In this document: positions 1 through 7,771 of the stretch, one piece after another | Layout: the number at the start of each line of letters is the position of its first letter | Position numbering within the stretch: position 1 is the first letter of the stretch | Assembly (NCBI GenBank): GCA_039962225.1 | Contig: JAMPKV010000040.1 | Coordinates: 1 to 45,601, forward strand | Length of the DNA: 45,601 bases | Direction: 5' to 3' | From: Microcoleus sp. AS-A8 | GTDB taxonomy: Bacteria; Cyanobacteriota; Cyanobacteriia; Cyanobacteriales; Coleofasciculaceae | The notes under the pieces: model-generated | The model's input: the letters and a program-made list of their open reading frames with translations, nothing else | Database searches by the model: none | What the model was told of the DNA's origin: nothing | Position numbers and translations under genes: made by a program

Positions 1-49
1 TTAGTAGCCGTTCCCTCTGTTTTTGAGAAAGATGATTTTTGGCTGGCAT
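1..49 (-). CDS. IS630-like transposase N-terminus (partial, cut by window edge)
   Basis: An ATG at 49-47 on the minus strand opens a frame that stays open to the window edge and reads MPAKNHLSQKQRERLL. This resembles the first residues of the helix-turn-helix region of cyanobacterial IS630-type transposases, which often begin with a similar M-x-A-x-N-x-L-S-x-x-Q stretch. Only 16 codons are visible and no clear ribosome binding site precedes them, so the family call is a weak resemblance. The tnpB element starts just upstream of it on the other strand, which makes this edge of the window a mobile-DNA junction. Confidence 0.38.
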   Translation of the reverse strand, partial: MPAKNHLSQKQRERLL

Positions 50-180
50 ACGTGGCTAGCACTAGCTTAGTTAATTATTTTAATATTATACAATCAAGCT
101 GCGTAGCAGCTTACCACCATAGCTGCGAAACTTGGTGATATGGGAAATTGCGGTCAGGGAGTTGCTAGACTCACTTGCTA

Positions 181-210
181 ATCCGCTATAAAATAGGTTT
201 TGTAGCGGAT
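181..210. repeat. Perfect 8-bp inverted repeat upstream of tnpB
   Basis: ATCCGCTA at 181-188 pairs perfectly with TAGCGGAT at 203-210 around a 14-base loop. It ends 13 bases before the tnpB start codon. It could be the left-end hairpin of the element, or a structure in the tnpB leader limiting translation. A second hairpin at 96-112 (7-bp arms, 3-base loop) competes for the first role. Confidence 0.5.
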
Positions 211-223
211 CGGTCGATAAGCT

Positions 224-1486
224 ATGCTCCTGACTCAAACAAATCGATTGCATCTGAGTGTTGAAGAAACCCAGACGCTTCGGACATTGTGCCGCCTGAG
301 TAAGAATCTCTACAATGTAGGACTCTACACAGTGAGGCAATACTTTTTCACTGAACGCAAGCACTTGCGCTACGAATCGACTTATCATCATTGCAAAACC
401 AACGAGAATTACAAATTGTTGGCGACAGACATTGGGCAGCAAACTCTCAAAGTTGTTGATCGAGCTTTTCAGTCGTTTTTCGGCTTGCTCGAAGCTAGAC
501 GAACTGGAACGTTTACGAGCTTTGTATCTATACCTCGATATTTGGATAAAGAAGGATACTTGGCTCTGATTATTCCGATTCGTGCAAGGCAAGTCTTCAA
601 AGAGTGGAAGTTTCCAATTCCTTTGTCTCGTGATTTTAAACGACAAATTGGAGGAAGCGTAACCCTTGAAATCCCGGAACGCCTGAGAGAAAAGCGAATC
701 AAGGAGATTCGCATTTATCCCAAGTACAACGCTTGCCTGTTCGATGTAACTTACATCTACGAATCTGATGATACTCCGGCTCAAGTTAACCCTGAACACA
801 TGATGGGCATTGACCTGGGGATGGATAATCTCGCGGCTTGTATAACGACAAAACAAACGAGTTTTGTCATTGATGGCAAGCGGCTTAAATCTGTTAATCA
901 GTGGTTTAATAAGCGGAAGTCCCAACTTCAATCTGAAAAAGATAAGCAGGGCATCAAGGGGCTTACCGAGCAGCAGTTTAGAATCACAGACCGTCGTAAT
1001 CGTCGGGTTAGAGATTATTTGAACAAAGCGGCTCGACACATTATTAACCACTGTATTGACCAAGGAATTGGCAAAGTGGTTGTGGGCTACAACCCAGGAA
1101 TGAAACAAGACTCCAACATGGGTACTCGCAACAATCAGAACTTTGTCCAAGTTCCAATTTTTACCCTTCGCCTCAAGCTGAGAAGCCTCTGTGAGCGATA
1201 CGGCATTACTTTTGTCGAGCAAGAAGAATCCTATACCTCCAAATCCAGTTTTGTAGATGGCGACCCAATCCCCGTTTACAACGCTGACAACCCAGTTGAA
1301 TTTAAAGGAAGTGGCAAACGTATTAATCGTGGACTGTACCGAACCAAGAAAGGTTGGCTGATCAACGCTGATATTAACGGAGCTGCAAATATCCTCAAAA
1401 AACATCTTGAAAGTAGCCAGGATAAACCTCGGTTTGGACTGGGTAGAGGCTGTTTGGCGCAGCCGTTAAGGGTGAAAATCTCTTAA
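224..1486 (+). CDS. tnpB: TnpB-family RNA-guided nuclease / IS605 OrfB protein
   Basis: 420 residues, typical TnpB length. RuvC-I is clear at GIDLGMDN (Asp197), and the last acidic motif is NADINGAANI near residues 381-390 (Asp383). Between them the protein differs from textbook TnpB. The stretch that should hold the RuvC-II glutamate (usually a V-x-E-D-L-type motif) reads KVVVGYNPGMKQ near 284-295, with no acid at the expected place. Two glutamates occur instead at EESYTSK (334-335). The four-cysteine zinc ribbon normally between RuvC-II and RuvC-III is also absent. I recall this EESYTSK form as a known cyanobacterial TnpB variant, so the gene is probably intact, not decayed. Family members are RNA-guided DNA nucleases that help retain IS200/IS605 elements; nuclease activity of this one is inferred. 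The ATG lies 13 bases after a perfect hairpin and has no strong ribosome binding site. Confidence 0.9.
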   Translation: MLLTQTNRLHLSVEETQTLRTLCRLSKNLYNVGLYTVRQYFFTERKHLRYESTYHHCKTNENYKLLATDIGQQTLKVVDRAFQSFFGLLEARRTGTFTSFVSIPRYLDKEGYLALIIPIRARQVFKEWKFPIPLSRDFKRQIGGSVTLEIPERLREKRIKEIRIYPKYNACLFDVTYIYESDDTPAQVNPEHMMGIDLGMDNLAACITTKQTSFVIDGKRLKSVNQWFNKRKSQLQSEKDKQGIKGLTEQQFRITDRRNRRVRDYLNKAARHIINHCIDQGIGKVVVGYNPGMKQDSNMGTRNNQNFVQVPIFTLRLKLRSLCERYGITFVEQEESYTSKSSFVDGDPIPVYNADNPVEFKGSGKRINRGLYRTKKGWLINADINGAANILKKHLESSQDKPRFGLGRGCLAQPLRVKIS

Positions 1487-1530
1487 GAATCCACTCGTAT
1501 ACCCGTAGGGTTAGGGGTGGAGTACGTCAA
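1487..1530 (+). ncRNA. Right end of tnpB element; likely 3' scaffold of an omega RNA
   Basis: CCACTC (1491-1496) pairs with GGGTGG (1515-1520) through one wobble pair, and inside it ACCC (1501-1504) pairs with GGGT (1508-1511). The block ends in GAGTACGTCAA at 1520-1530. In the IS200/IS605 family the guide RNA of TnpB is made from the 3' part of the gene through the right end, and the bases just outside the element act as the guide. The guide here would start at TTGTTCGGGATTCATGG (1531 on). The RNA itself is inferred from position and structure. Confidence 0.42.
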
Positions 1531-1572
1531 TTGTTCGGGATTCATGGCAAGATTGCAGGTTGAAGGTTAAAA

Positions 1573-2922
1573 CTAGAGAATTTTCCGACCCGTCAGCAAG
1601 CCGCGTACTTCCAGCATGGCGGAGTAGGTGGGTAAAATATGGAGGGTTTCATTGGCTGGGGTGAGTTCCAAAGCTGTCGCGATCGCTTCCTGCAAGTCTT
1701 CTTTGACAATGAGTCGAAACTTATTGTCTTCTGCCGTTTGGCTATAGCGTAGGCGTAGTGCCATATCATAAACGCGATCGCCACTAACAATAATCGTTCC
1801 CCCTAATTCCACCAGCTTCTCGGTATCCACATCCCAAATCCAGGACACATCCGTACCATCGGGTGTACGGTCATTGAGTACCAATAGCTTGGTCGATGCG
1901 CCACCTTTTTTTTGGATGTCAGTCACGGCACGGATCGTTTCATTCATGCCTACCGGATTCTTGGATAACAAAATCCGCACATGCTTCCCATTTACATCTA
2001 ATTCTTCCGCACGTCCAAAGGCGGCACGGAAGTTCTTAACCGTGTCATAAATGGCGGCGGTATCAATTCCCATCTCCCGTGCTACTAACCCCGCCGCTAG
2101 GGTGTTGTATTTGTTATAAACACCAATCAGAATTTGAGGCCATTCTCGACTATTTACCGCTAGTTGACTCTTGCTAAAACCGCAGCTAGGGCAGCGATAG
2201 TCTCCTAAATGGGAGAGGTAAACGCCCTCATAATCCAAAGGATGTCCACAACTGGGACAATAAATCGAGTCTACAGCATGAGGAATTTCATCCAGATACA
2301 GGTCAGGTTCACTCAGACCAAAGAATAAGACCTTTTGAGGTAGCTGCTGACCTAAATGGGAGAGGGTGGGGTCATCAGCGTTTAAGATGACTTTGGTGTC
2401 AGGGGGAAGAGGTGCGATCGCTTCTTGCCATCGACGACTGATTGTATCGACTTCTCCATAGCGATCGAGCTGGTCGCGAAACAAGTTTAAACCCAAAATG
2501 AACTGAGGCTGACAATCGCGCAGGATTAGAGGCAGGATATTCTCATCCACCTCCAAAATGGCATAGTCTGCGTTTAGCTGACCCAGTAAATTTGTATTTT
2601 CCAGTAGTGTCGTCACCAAGCCATTAATCAAATTCGCACCCGTGGCATTGTGCGCGACTCGCCAACCCTGAGCCTCAAGAATGGTACACAGGAGTAGAGA
2701 AGTCGTCGTTTTACCATTGGTGCCAACAACGAGAATTACCCCTCGCCTGACTTGTTTAAACAGTAGCGGTAGCGCCTTCGGCTGGAGACGACGAGCCACC
2801 TCTCCCGGCAACACACTCGCGGCTCCCAAGCGTAACGAACGTACCACAGACGTAACTGTTTTTGATACCCCGACAGATACTCCAAGCCGTAATCGATCAA
2901 CAACTGATATGCTCAAATCCAC
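1573..2922 (-). CDS. murT: MurT-like Mur ligase (lipid II isoglutaminyl synthase subunit)
   Basis: 449 residues. Central Mur ligase domain with the ATP loop GTNGKTTT at 67-74, a C-terminal DUF1727-type region from about residue 320, and an inserted four-cysteine zinc ribbon (Cys222, Cys225, Cys244, Cys247) as in characterised MurT proteins. MurT pairs with the glutamine amidotransferase GatD to amidate D-glutamate in lipid II, on the cytoplasmic face of the membrane. gatD normally sits beside murT but is not visible here: the downstream side is occupied by the tnpB element within 45 bases. The listed start is GTG, but AGGAG lies only one base before it. The TTG two codons later (2916) has better spacing (7 bases) and could be the real start. 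Family call confident; the amidation role relies on an unseen GatD. Confidence 0.87.
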   Translation of the reverse strand: MDLSISVVDRLRLGVSVGVSKTVTSVVRSLRLGAASVLPGEVARRLQPKALPLLFKQVRRGVILVVGTNGKTTTSLLLCTILEAQGWRVAHNATGANLINGLVTTLLENTNLLGQLNADYAILEVDENILPLILRDCQPQFILGLNLFRDQLDRYGEVDTISRRWQEAIAPLPPDTKVILNADDPTLSHLGQQLPQKVLFFGLSEPDLYLDEIPHAVDSIYCPSCGHPLDYEGVYLSHLGDYRCPSCGFSKSQLAVNSREWPQILIGVYNKYNTLAAGLVAREMGIDTAAIYDTVKNFRAAFGRAEELDVNGKHVRILLSKNPVGMNETIRAVTDIQKKGGASTKLLVLNDRTPDGTDVSWIWDVDTEKLVELGGTIIVSGDRVYDMALRLRYSQTAEDNKFRLIVKEDLQEAIATALELTPANETLHILPTYSAMLEVRGLLTGRKIL

Positions 2923-3272
2923 ACTCCTGAATCAGCCAAACAGCCTCTAAACGTTTAGGGTCGATAGGGCTATTTACTGTTCTACGCATTGCTCGTCAGC
3001 ATTGTACCGGACATCTCGCCAATCAGCTAGCCATTGCTGATGATTGGCACACTCCCTAGTTATTATCCAACTCTCCTGTCCCCTATCTGGGCATGAAACC
3101 CCATGCGCGATGGCACTAATTTTTCGAGCCATTGCGCTTCTTTGCCTCTAGGAAACCGATCCAAAGGCAACGAAAACTTCACTCATCTCTCCTCTTTTCT
3201 TTCCTCCTCAGAGTTCTCTGTGTCTCTGTGGTTGCTTAAAAATATACTTAGCAACAAGTCTTCTCAATCTCA
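2923..3272. other. Intergenic stretch with a dispersed-repeat-like segment
   Basis: 350 bases between murT and the small secreted protein, both on the minus strand. No convincing gene. The part around 3195-3240 (CTCAGAGTTCTCTGTGTCTC and the bases after it) reads like the AACCACAGAGACACAGAG-type repeat often scattered between cyanobacterial genes. The promoter of murT must lie in the upper half of this gap, but no clear -35/-10 pair stands out. Confidence 0.4.
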
Positions 3273-3746
3273 TTACTTAATCTCAACTCGCAGCTTGTAT
3301 GTAGCGTTCCCACGAGTTCCACCTACAACAATCCGATAGTTACCGGTTGCAGGCAATTGAGCACTCCAACTAGTCGCCTCTTGCTTGAGGATCTTTTGCT
3401 TGGGAGAAATAACATCAAAAACAGCATTATTTTCCACAGACGTGATACTGACTGTTATTTTCTGACCCGCTTTAGCACCCAGCAGATAAATATCTCTAGT
3501 CCCTCGGACTACAGCATCTTCTACCACTGCTGAGCTAGCACCGCGTGCAAACCGAATGCGGCGTGTGCGAGATTGTTGAGCGATTAAAAGGGTGGGTTTA
3601 ACGGTGGTTATCTCACCGACTGTCGAATCTGCCCTAGAGATTTCCGCTTTCAGGGGTTGTACTCTTGTCGGAGTAGATACAGCAACCTGAACAACATTAA
3701 GCAGTAGTAATCCAAGAATGAGTCTGAACGAAAGAGCGTTAGACAT
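3273..3746 (-). CDS. Secreted beta-domain protein, g-type lysozyme inhibitor / PPC-like
   Basis: 157 residues. The first 24 form a signal peptide (short polar start, then LILGLLLLNVVQVAVS). Residues 24-60 look like a flexible linker. From about residue 62 there is one compact domain: RIRFARGASSAVVEDAV, then GTRDIYLLGAKAGQKITVSI, and an ending around GNYRIVVGGTRGNATYKL. This pattern (a charge-free 'R-F-x-x-G' opening, a 'Y-L-x-x-A-x-x-G-Q' strand, a 'G-x-Y-x-I-V-V-G-G' strand) matches the bacterial pre-peptidase-like / g-type lysozyme inhibitor fold found in many cyanobacterial exported proteins. The likely location is periplasm or outside. Lysozyme inhibition is a family label, not shown here. 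It neighbours the exopolysaccharide locus but a gap of over 200 bases argues against co-transcription. Confidence 0.68.
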   Translation of the reverse strand: MSNALSFRLILGLLLLNVVQVAVSTPTRVQPLKAEISRADSTVGEITTVKPTLLIAQQSRTRRIRFARGASSAVVEDAVVRGTRDIYLLGAKAGQKITVSITSVENNAVFDVISPKQKILKQEATSWSAQLPATGNYRIVVGGTRGNATYKLRVEIK

Positions 3747-3962
3747 AGGGTTTTGCCGAAGGATTCACATACCTTGCAGCAGTCCTCAGGTCAAAAGTCT
3801 CTGTGACTGGTGCAATATTTGTCCCAGCCTAACTTAGAGAGTGCCAGATACCAAAGATATCCCCAAGGATAGATGTAATTTTCAGTTTTTGCTAACTGCC
3901 AAATTAATGTAGTGGTCTGCCAATGAATTTGGATGTAATGTAGCCCGCTTGAAAGTACCCGG

Positions 3963-4904
3963 TCAAGTTGGCAATGTCCTACGTTCCCTCGTTAAAAGAT
4001 TCCGTAACCAGTGTCGGGTCTGTGGGGGGATTAGCCACATGCCGAGATACAAACATAAGTCAGCAGGTGTGGGCGAACCTTGCCTGATGGCTTCCCAAAG
4101 CAGAAGGCAAAAGGCTTTCCAATCTTGGGTTCGGGCAGCTCGTGCGCTGACTTCTGCCAATATGAAGGATGAATAAGCTCTCGGTGTTACTAAATCTCGT
4201 GCAGCTTGAATCCAGTTGAATGAACTTTGCCAATCGTAAGTGCTACTTAAAGTAGGACGATTTTCCCCTAAATACCAAATCGACAACGGCTCAGACACAA
4301 ATTCAATCCCTACCCCTTCCTGGTTGATTGCCCGCAATAGCCAGTCCCAATCATCATGCTTTTGCATACTGCTTCTGTAGGGAACTTTTTCCAATAACTC
4401 TTTGGCGGTGAGGATGGTGGAGGTTTGGATCAGTGCTTCTCCCTGGAACAAGGTATTGCGAACAAACAGATATTCACTCAACGGTTCCGACTCAGCCGGA
4501 GGTCTTCTCGGCCAAATTGCCTCTCCTTTGGGCGATCGCACAACCAGATAGCAGGTGGCAATTGGAAGCGAGGACTGAGAACTTCTAACAACTTCCAGTT
4601 GCCGTTCTAGCTTTTGGGGCATCCATTCATCATCATCGTCTAGAAAAGCTACCCATTTGGCTTGAGCGGCAGCCACCCCAGTGTTCCTGGCGCTACAGCT
4701 CCCTTGATTGCTTGGTAGTTCAATCACCCTCAACCGGGAATCATCGATCGTTGTCAGTGCTTCACGAGTGGACTGCTCTGGGCCATCAATGACAACAATA
4801 ACTTCAATTTGACTCAGCGTTTGAGCAAGCGCACTTTGAACCGCCCGTTTAACCAATAGTGGCCTGCGATAGGTGGGTATCACGACACTGACTAGGGGTT
4901 CCAA
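3963..4904 (-). CDS. Family 2 glycosyltransferase
   Basis: 313 residues from the start chosen here. A GT-A fold opens at once with LVSVVIPTYRRPLLVKRAV, followed by the nucleotide-sugar and metal site FLDDDDEW. HDDWDWLLR fits the usual downstream acidic catalytic motif (ED/DD-x-x-W). The C-terminal third carries no obvious membrane segment. Role: transfer of one sugar from a nucleotide sugar during exopolysaccharide repeat-unit assembly at the inner membrane face. The frame stays open to an ATG at 4988 that would overlap the upstream GT14 gene by 28 bases, but AGGAGG at 4918-4913 sits 8 bases before a TTG at 4904, and the domain begins right after it, so I place the start there. Donor and linkage cannot be read from sequence. 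Confidence 0.87.
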   Translation of the reverse strand: MEPLVSVVIPTYRRPLLVKRAVQSALAQTLSQIEVIVVIDGPEQSTREALTTIDDSRLRVIELPSNQGSCSARNTGVAAAQAKWVAFLDDDDEWMPQKLERQLEVVRSSQSSLPIATCYLVVRSPKGEAIWPRRPPAESEPLSEYLFVRNTLFQGEALIQTSTILTAKELLEKVPYRSSMQKHDDWDWLLRAINQEGVGIEFVSEPLSIWYLGENRPTLSSTYDWQSSFNWIQAARDLVTPRAYSSFILAEVSARAARTQDWKAFCLLLWEAIRQGSPTPADLCLYLGMWLIPPQTRHWLRNLLTRERRTLPT

Positions 4905-4918
4905 GGAAATAACCTCCT
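4902..4918 (-). promoter_or_regulatory. Strong ribosome binding site selecting a TTG start
   Basis: AGGAGG (4918-4913) followed by eight bases and TTG (4904-4902). The six-base match and ideal spacing contrast with no comparable site before the in-frame ATG at 4988, so this decides the start of the GT2 gene. Confidence 0.7.
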
Positions 4919-4960
4919 GATGGTTTGGGTGATTGTTATTGACAACTACAAGAAAAAACT

Positions 4961-5917
4961 TTAACGTGTGTTGGCCTCTTGGTGGCACTCTTGAGACCGT
5001 TGCAGGATGATGGTATCTAAAAGGTCTAAAATCTTGCTATCTTGAGCTATGTCAAATTTCCTGGCAAAGTGAGCATTACTTTCCACTAAAGCTGGATAGT
5101 CATTCGTAGTGAGAGTTTGGGGGCGACCATTACGAGTTTTAGAAAAATCCAAGTACCGCTTGCCGTCATTACATAGGTTAAACAATCGACTATTAATTAA
5201 GACTGTTTGTATGAAAGATTCATCGGACACACACACTCGTCTATAGTAGTTAACGATATCCGGATTTGACTGAGAGAAGTCATAAATATATTGAATGCAT
5301 TTTCTAGACAAGGTACAGAAGTAAGACCCGCCATAACAAATAAAATTCTCATTGAAGGGAGCTGAAGCTCTGACTCCTATAAGCTCATAGGCAATGTTAA
5401 GCCTAAAAAAAGGCTGAATGTAATTAATTATTTTTAAGGGGATTAGGAGTTGCCGTTGCCATTCAGTTAATTCAATTCCTATTTTCTGATATCGGTATAA
5501 GTATCGCGTATGGCCTTCTCTAATACTCCAATGGCTTTGTTCAGAGAAGACTTCAAAATATTCAAGAAAACCATCATAACTGGTTTGAGCCAGAAAGTTT
5601 TCAATTTGTGATAGGGGTTGGATTGGATAATCTTGACCTGAGATGTTGATTAGCCAGTCAAACTCAATTTGACGGCTCAACAGCCAATCCACCGCGTCTA
5701 GATATCCTTGAACTATGGAAAAATCTCCACGTCCTCCTTTGCCAGGAATCACATGAATACCACATAGGTTATGAAGTTCTGCTCCATCAAGATTACAGTT
5801 AGTAAAATCATGACTTACGAGGACTTCAGAACCAGGACTTAATTTTTTTATGATGCGAACTAATCGGTAAATTTGCTCTGGATTTCTATGAGTTTGTAGC
5901 AGATAGCAAACTTTCAT
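4961..5917 (-). CDS. Core-2/I-branching type glycosyltransferase (GT14-like)
   Basis: 318 residues. The N-terminus MKVCYLLQTHRNPEQIYRL is typical of the bacterial Branch family: a first beta strand followed by a histidine near residue 10. Further family-like features are HDF near 36, the INISGQDYPI block around residues 110-120 and GSYFCTLSRKC near 220. Bacterial members attach sugars during surface polysaccharide synthesis; the family name comes from animal beta-1,6-N-acetylglucosaminyltransferases. No signal peptide or membrane span is evident, so it probably works on the cytoplasmic side. GAGG lies seven bases before the ATG. It sits 57 bases upstream of the GT2 TTG start on the same strand and is likely co-transcribed with it and with the GT26 gene. 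Confidence 0.8.
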   Translation of the reverse strand: MKVCYLLQTHRNPEQIYRLVRIIKKLSPGSEVLVSHDFTNCNLDGAELHNLCGIHVIPGKGGRGDFSIVQGYLDAVDWLLSRQIEFDWLINISGQDYPIQPLSQIENFLAQTSYDGFLEYFEVFSEQSHWSIREGHTRYLYRYQKIGIELTEWQRQLLIPLKIINYIQPFFRLNIAYELIGVRASAPFNENFICYGGSYFCTLSRKCIQYIYDFSQSNPDIVNYYRRVCVSDESFIQTVLINSRLFNLCNDGKRYLDFSKTRNGRPQTLTTNDYPALVESNAHFARKFDIAQDSKILDLLDTIILQRSQECHQEANTR

Positions 5918-6054
5918 GCATCTTCCTCAGACATGGCAAAAGAATTTATGTCACCCACTGGTATGTATTTCTAGCCAGGTTCAAAGTTAATTTTCCGAAA
6001 AATATGCCTTAATTCGTGGCGTAGGCATTTAAGTGCTTTTGTCTACCAAAATAC

Positions 6055-7383
6055 TCAAGCACATAAAGCCCTTTCCGAGAGAATCACATCTTTAATCAAG
6101 AATTCAATGGTTTGCTCCTTAATCCATCCCTTTCTTACTATCAATTCACCTAGGCGCAGTCCAGTTCCCTTTTGCTCAGATAAGACTATTTCCACTTGTG
6201 CCTGAGTTAAAAGACCTGCTTCAACAAGATAATGACCAATACGTTTGTCATCCGTTTCGACGACGACTTGTTCGCGGATCAATAACTTTTCCACCAAAAA
6301 TTCAACGGTTTGCTGCTTGAGCCATCTCTTCCTAACTATTAATTCGCTTAGGCGTAGTCCGGTCACCTGTTGTTCAGATAACGCTGTTTTGAGTTGTAGC
6401 GGAGTTAAAAGACCAGCTTCCACGAGATAACGACCGAGATGCTTATCATCCGGGTGGACAATAGCAAGAAACCTATTTTGATTCTTAACTGTTGAGGAAG
6501 AGTTGGCTTGGTTTTTTTGAAGCCTCAAAGTAGAGGTACGATTCATCGGTATATCCTCTACCTCTAATGGAGAGGCATAAAACTTAGCCAAGGCGAGCAG
6601 AAGCACGAAAGCTGGATTCCCTAACAAATAGCGAACGGCTAAACGTTTAGGTTCCCGACATAAGCGGTACACCCACTCTAAACCCCATTCTGAAAGAAAG
6701 GCTGGACAGTCTGAAACGATACCGGCTAGCCGATCGATAACCGCACCACCCGCCATGATCACGTTGACATTAAGACGGCTACGATGCAGTCGAATCCAAT
6801 TTTCTTGACGCGGCATTCCCATGCCTACAACCAAAATGTTAGGCTTGGCAAGGTTGATTTTTTGAATCACAGCCTCATTTTGATCGAGGTCTTCAATATC
6901 AAAATAACCGTGGTGCCCATCTACAGGAATATTGGGATATTCGCTTTTAAGCTGGTCGAGCGCTGCCTCTAGACACTCAGGCTTAGATCCTAGCAGAAAA
7001 ATGGAAAAACCCTGCTTGTTGCAATGTTCCAGCAATGCGGGCATCAACGCCGTGTAGGATGCTCGGTACTCTATGGGTAATTTCAGCCCCATGAATTGCA
7101 ATGCTTTTAAGATGCCAGTGCTGTCACAGTGAGTGATTTCTGAACTTTGTAGGAAGTTATAAAACCATGGCAGTAGCATCGAAAGATTAAAACTGTGTAC
7201 GTTGTAATTCGCTACAGTAATCTTTCTTCCCTGAATACAGGCCGTATGAATCGCTTCGACAATAGCCGGAACGGGCATACAAGTAATGCGCCGAGATAGA
7301 AGATGGACGTTAATGCTCGGCAACGTCTCTACTTGAGAGACATCGGTAGAGAAACCTGAGGGCCTGACTGTGGTTGTAGTCAT
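6055..7383 (-). CDS. WecG/TagA/CpsF glycosyltransferase (GT26) fused to two MshEN-like modules
   Basis: 442 residues; ordinary GT26 enzymes are about 240-260. Residues 25-270 form the GT26 domain: NYNVHSFNLS early, DSTGILKALQ for the substrate site, FLLGSKPECLEAA, HHGYFD, and the signature PNILVVGMGMPRQENW, then GGAVIDRLAG. GT26 enzymes add the second sugar of lipid-linked repeat units. After a Ser/Asn-rich linker come two related blocks at about 315-366 and 381-432. Each starts with a 24-residue unit of the form x-(L/I)-G-x-Y-L-V-E-A-G-L-L-T-x-x-Q ending in S-E-Q, then five residues, then RL(S/G)ELIVRK and an amphipathic helix. This is the layout of the MshEN / GspE-N domain, which in other proteins binds cyclic di-GMP. 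Block 2 keeps more of the glycines than block 1. Regulation by c-di-GMP is inference. Leader gene of the leftward exopolysaccharide run. Confidence 0.85.
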   Translation of the reverse strand: MTTTTVRPSGFSTDVSQVETLPSINVHLLSRRITCMPVPAIVEAIHTACIQGRKITVANYNVHSFNLSMLLPWFYNFLQSSEITHCDSTGILKALQFMGLKLPIEYRASYTALMPALLEHCNKQGFSIFLLGSKPECLEAALDQLKSEYPNIPVDGHHGYFDIEDLDQNEAVIQKINLAKPNILVVGMGMPRQENWIRLHRSRLNVNVIMAGGAVIDRLAGIVSDCPAFLSEWGLEWVYRLCREPKRLAVRYLLGNPAFVLLLALAKFYASPLEVEDIPMNRTSTLRLQKNQANSSSTVKNQNRFLAIVHPDDKHLGRYLVEAGLLTPLQLKTALSEQQVTGLRLSELIVRKRWLKQQTVEFLVEKLLIREQVVVETDDKRIGHYLVEAGLLTQAQVEIVLSEQKGTGLRLGELIVRKGWIKEQTIEFLIKDVILSERALCA

Positions 7384-7771
7384 CTAAATAGAACCAGATG
7401 AAGAATGCCTTCCTATAGAACGTTAAGAGTTTTTAAGCTGGCTGTAGTCCCCCAAAAGCCGGATTATTATTTTCTATCGAAAGTATGATTTTTCAGTTGT
7501 GCCAAAGATTTATTCGTTAGAAGGGAGTATTATATGCGTTAATACATAAAAGTTATTAAGTATACATTTTATTTTCCTTCTTTGGGGGGATGTCTTTTTT
7601 TTATCTGTTCGTAAAATTCAGTTGGTGGGTCTAACAATTGCTAATCCCGTTCTAGACACCTCGAACATTTAATTTTTCAGAGTTGAGCTGGATAAGTTCC
7701 AGCACAGAGAATTTTTCTCTTAGAAAACATTAAAAATTACTGCTTTTGCCGTGTAGGAATGGGTCTATCTA
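7384..7771. promoter_or_regulatory. Divergent promoter region of the exopolysaccharide locus
   Basis: 388 bases, notably AT-rich, between the leftward GT26 gene and the rightward GT2 gene. Both polysaccharide gene runs start here, so promoters in both directions are expected. I see no confident -35/-10 pair, known operator, riboswitch or tRNA. A G-run flanked by T-rich sequence at 7581-7602 is the only striking composition change. Confidence 0.5.

Larger units (their letters stand above)
96..1530 (+). mobile_element. Stand-alone tnpB element (IS200/IS605-IS1341 type)
   Basis: The element carries one gene, tnpB, and no tnpA. The right end is recognisable: about 40 bases after the tnpB stop comes a compact hairpin and then the terminal bases GAGTACGTCAA, ending near 1530. 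This matches the hairpin-plus-TCAA right ends of IS200/IS605 relatives. The left end is not resolved. Two perfect hairpins lie upstream of the gene: AAGCTGC-GTA-GCAGCTT at 96-112, and ATCCGCTA/TAGCGGAT at 181-188 and 203-210. Either could be the subterminal left-end hairpin; the start given is the outer one. Without tnpA the element would need a transposase from elsewhere to move. Confidence 0.55.

Noticed and set aside
86-1405. 439-codon open frame on the minus strand opposite tnpB
   Set aside because: It is antisense to a clear TnpB gene, and its translation shows no recognisable motif; it is a mirror effect of the coding strand.
3103-3339. 78-codon frame on the plus strand
   Set aside because: It overlaps the 3' end of the secreted protein on the other strand, lacks a ribosome binding site, and runs through a repeat-like segment.
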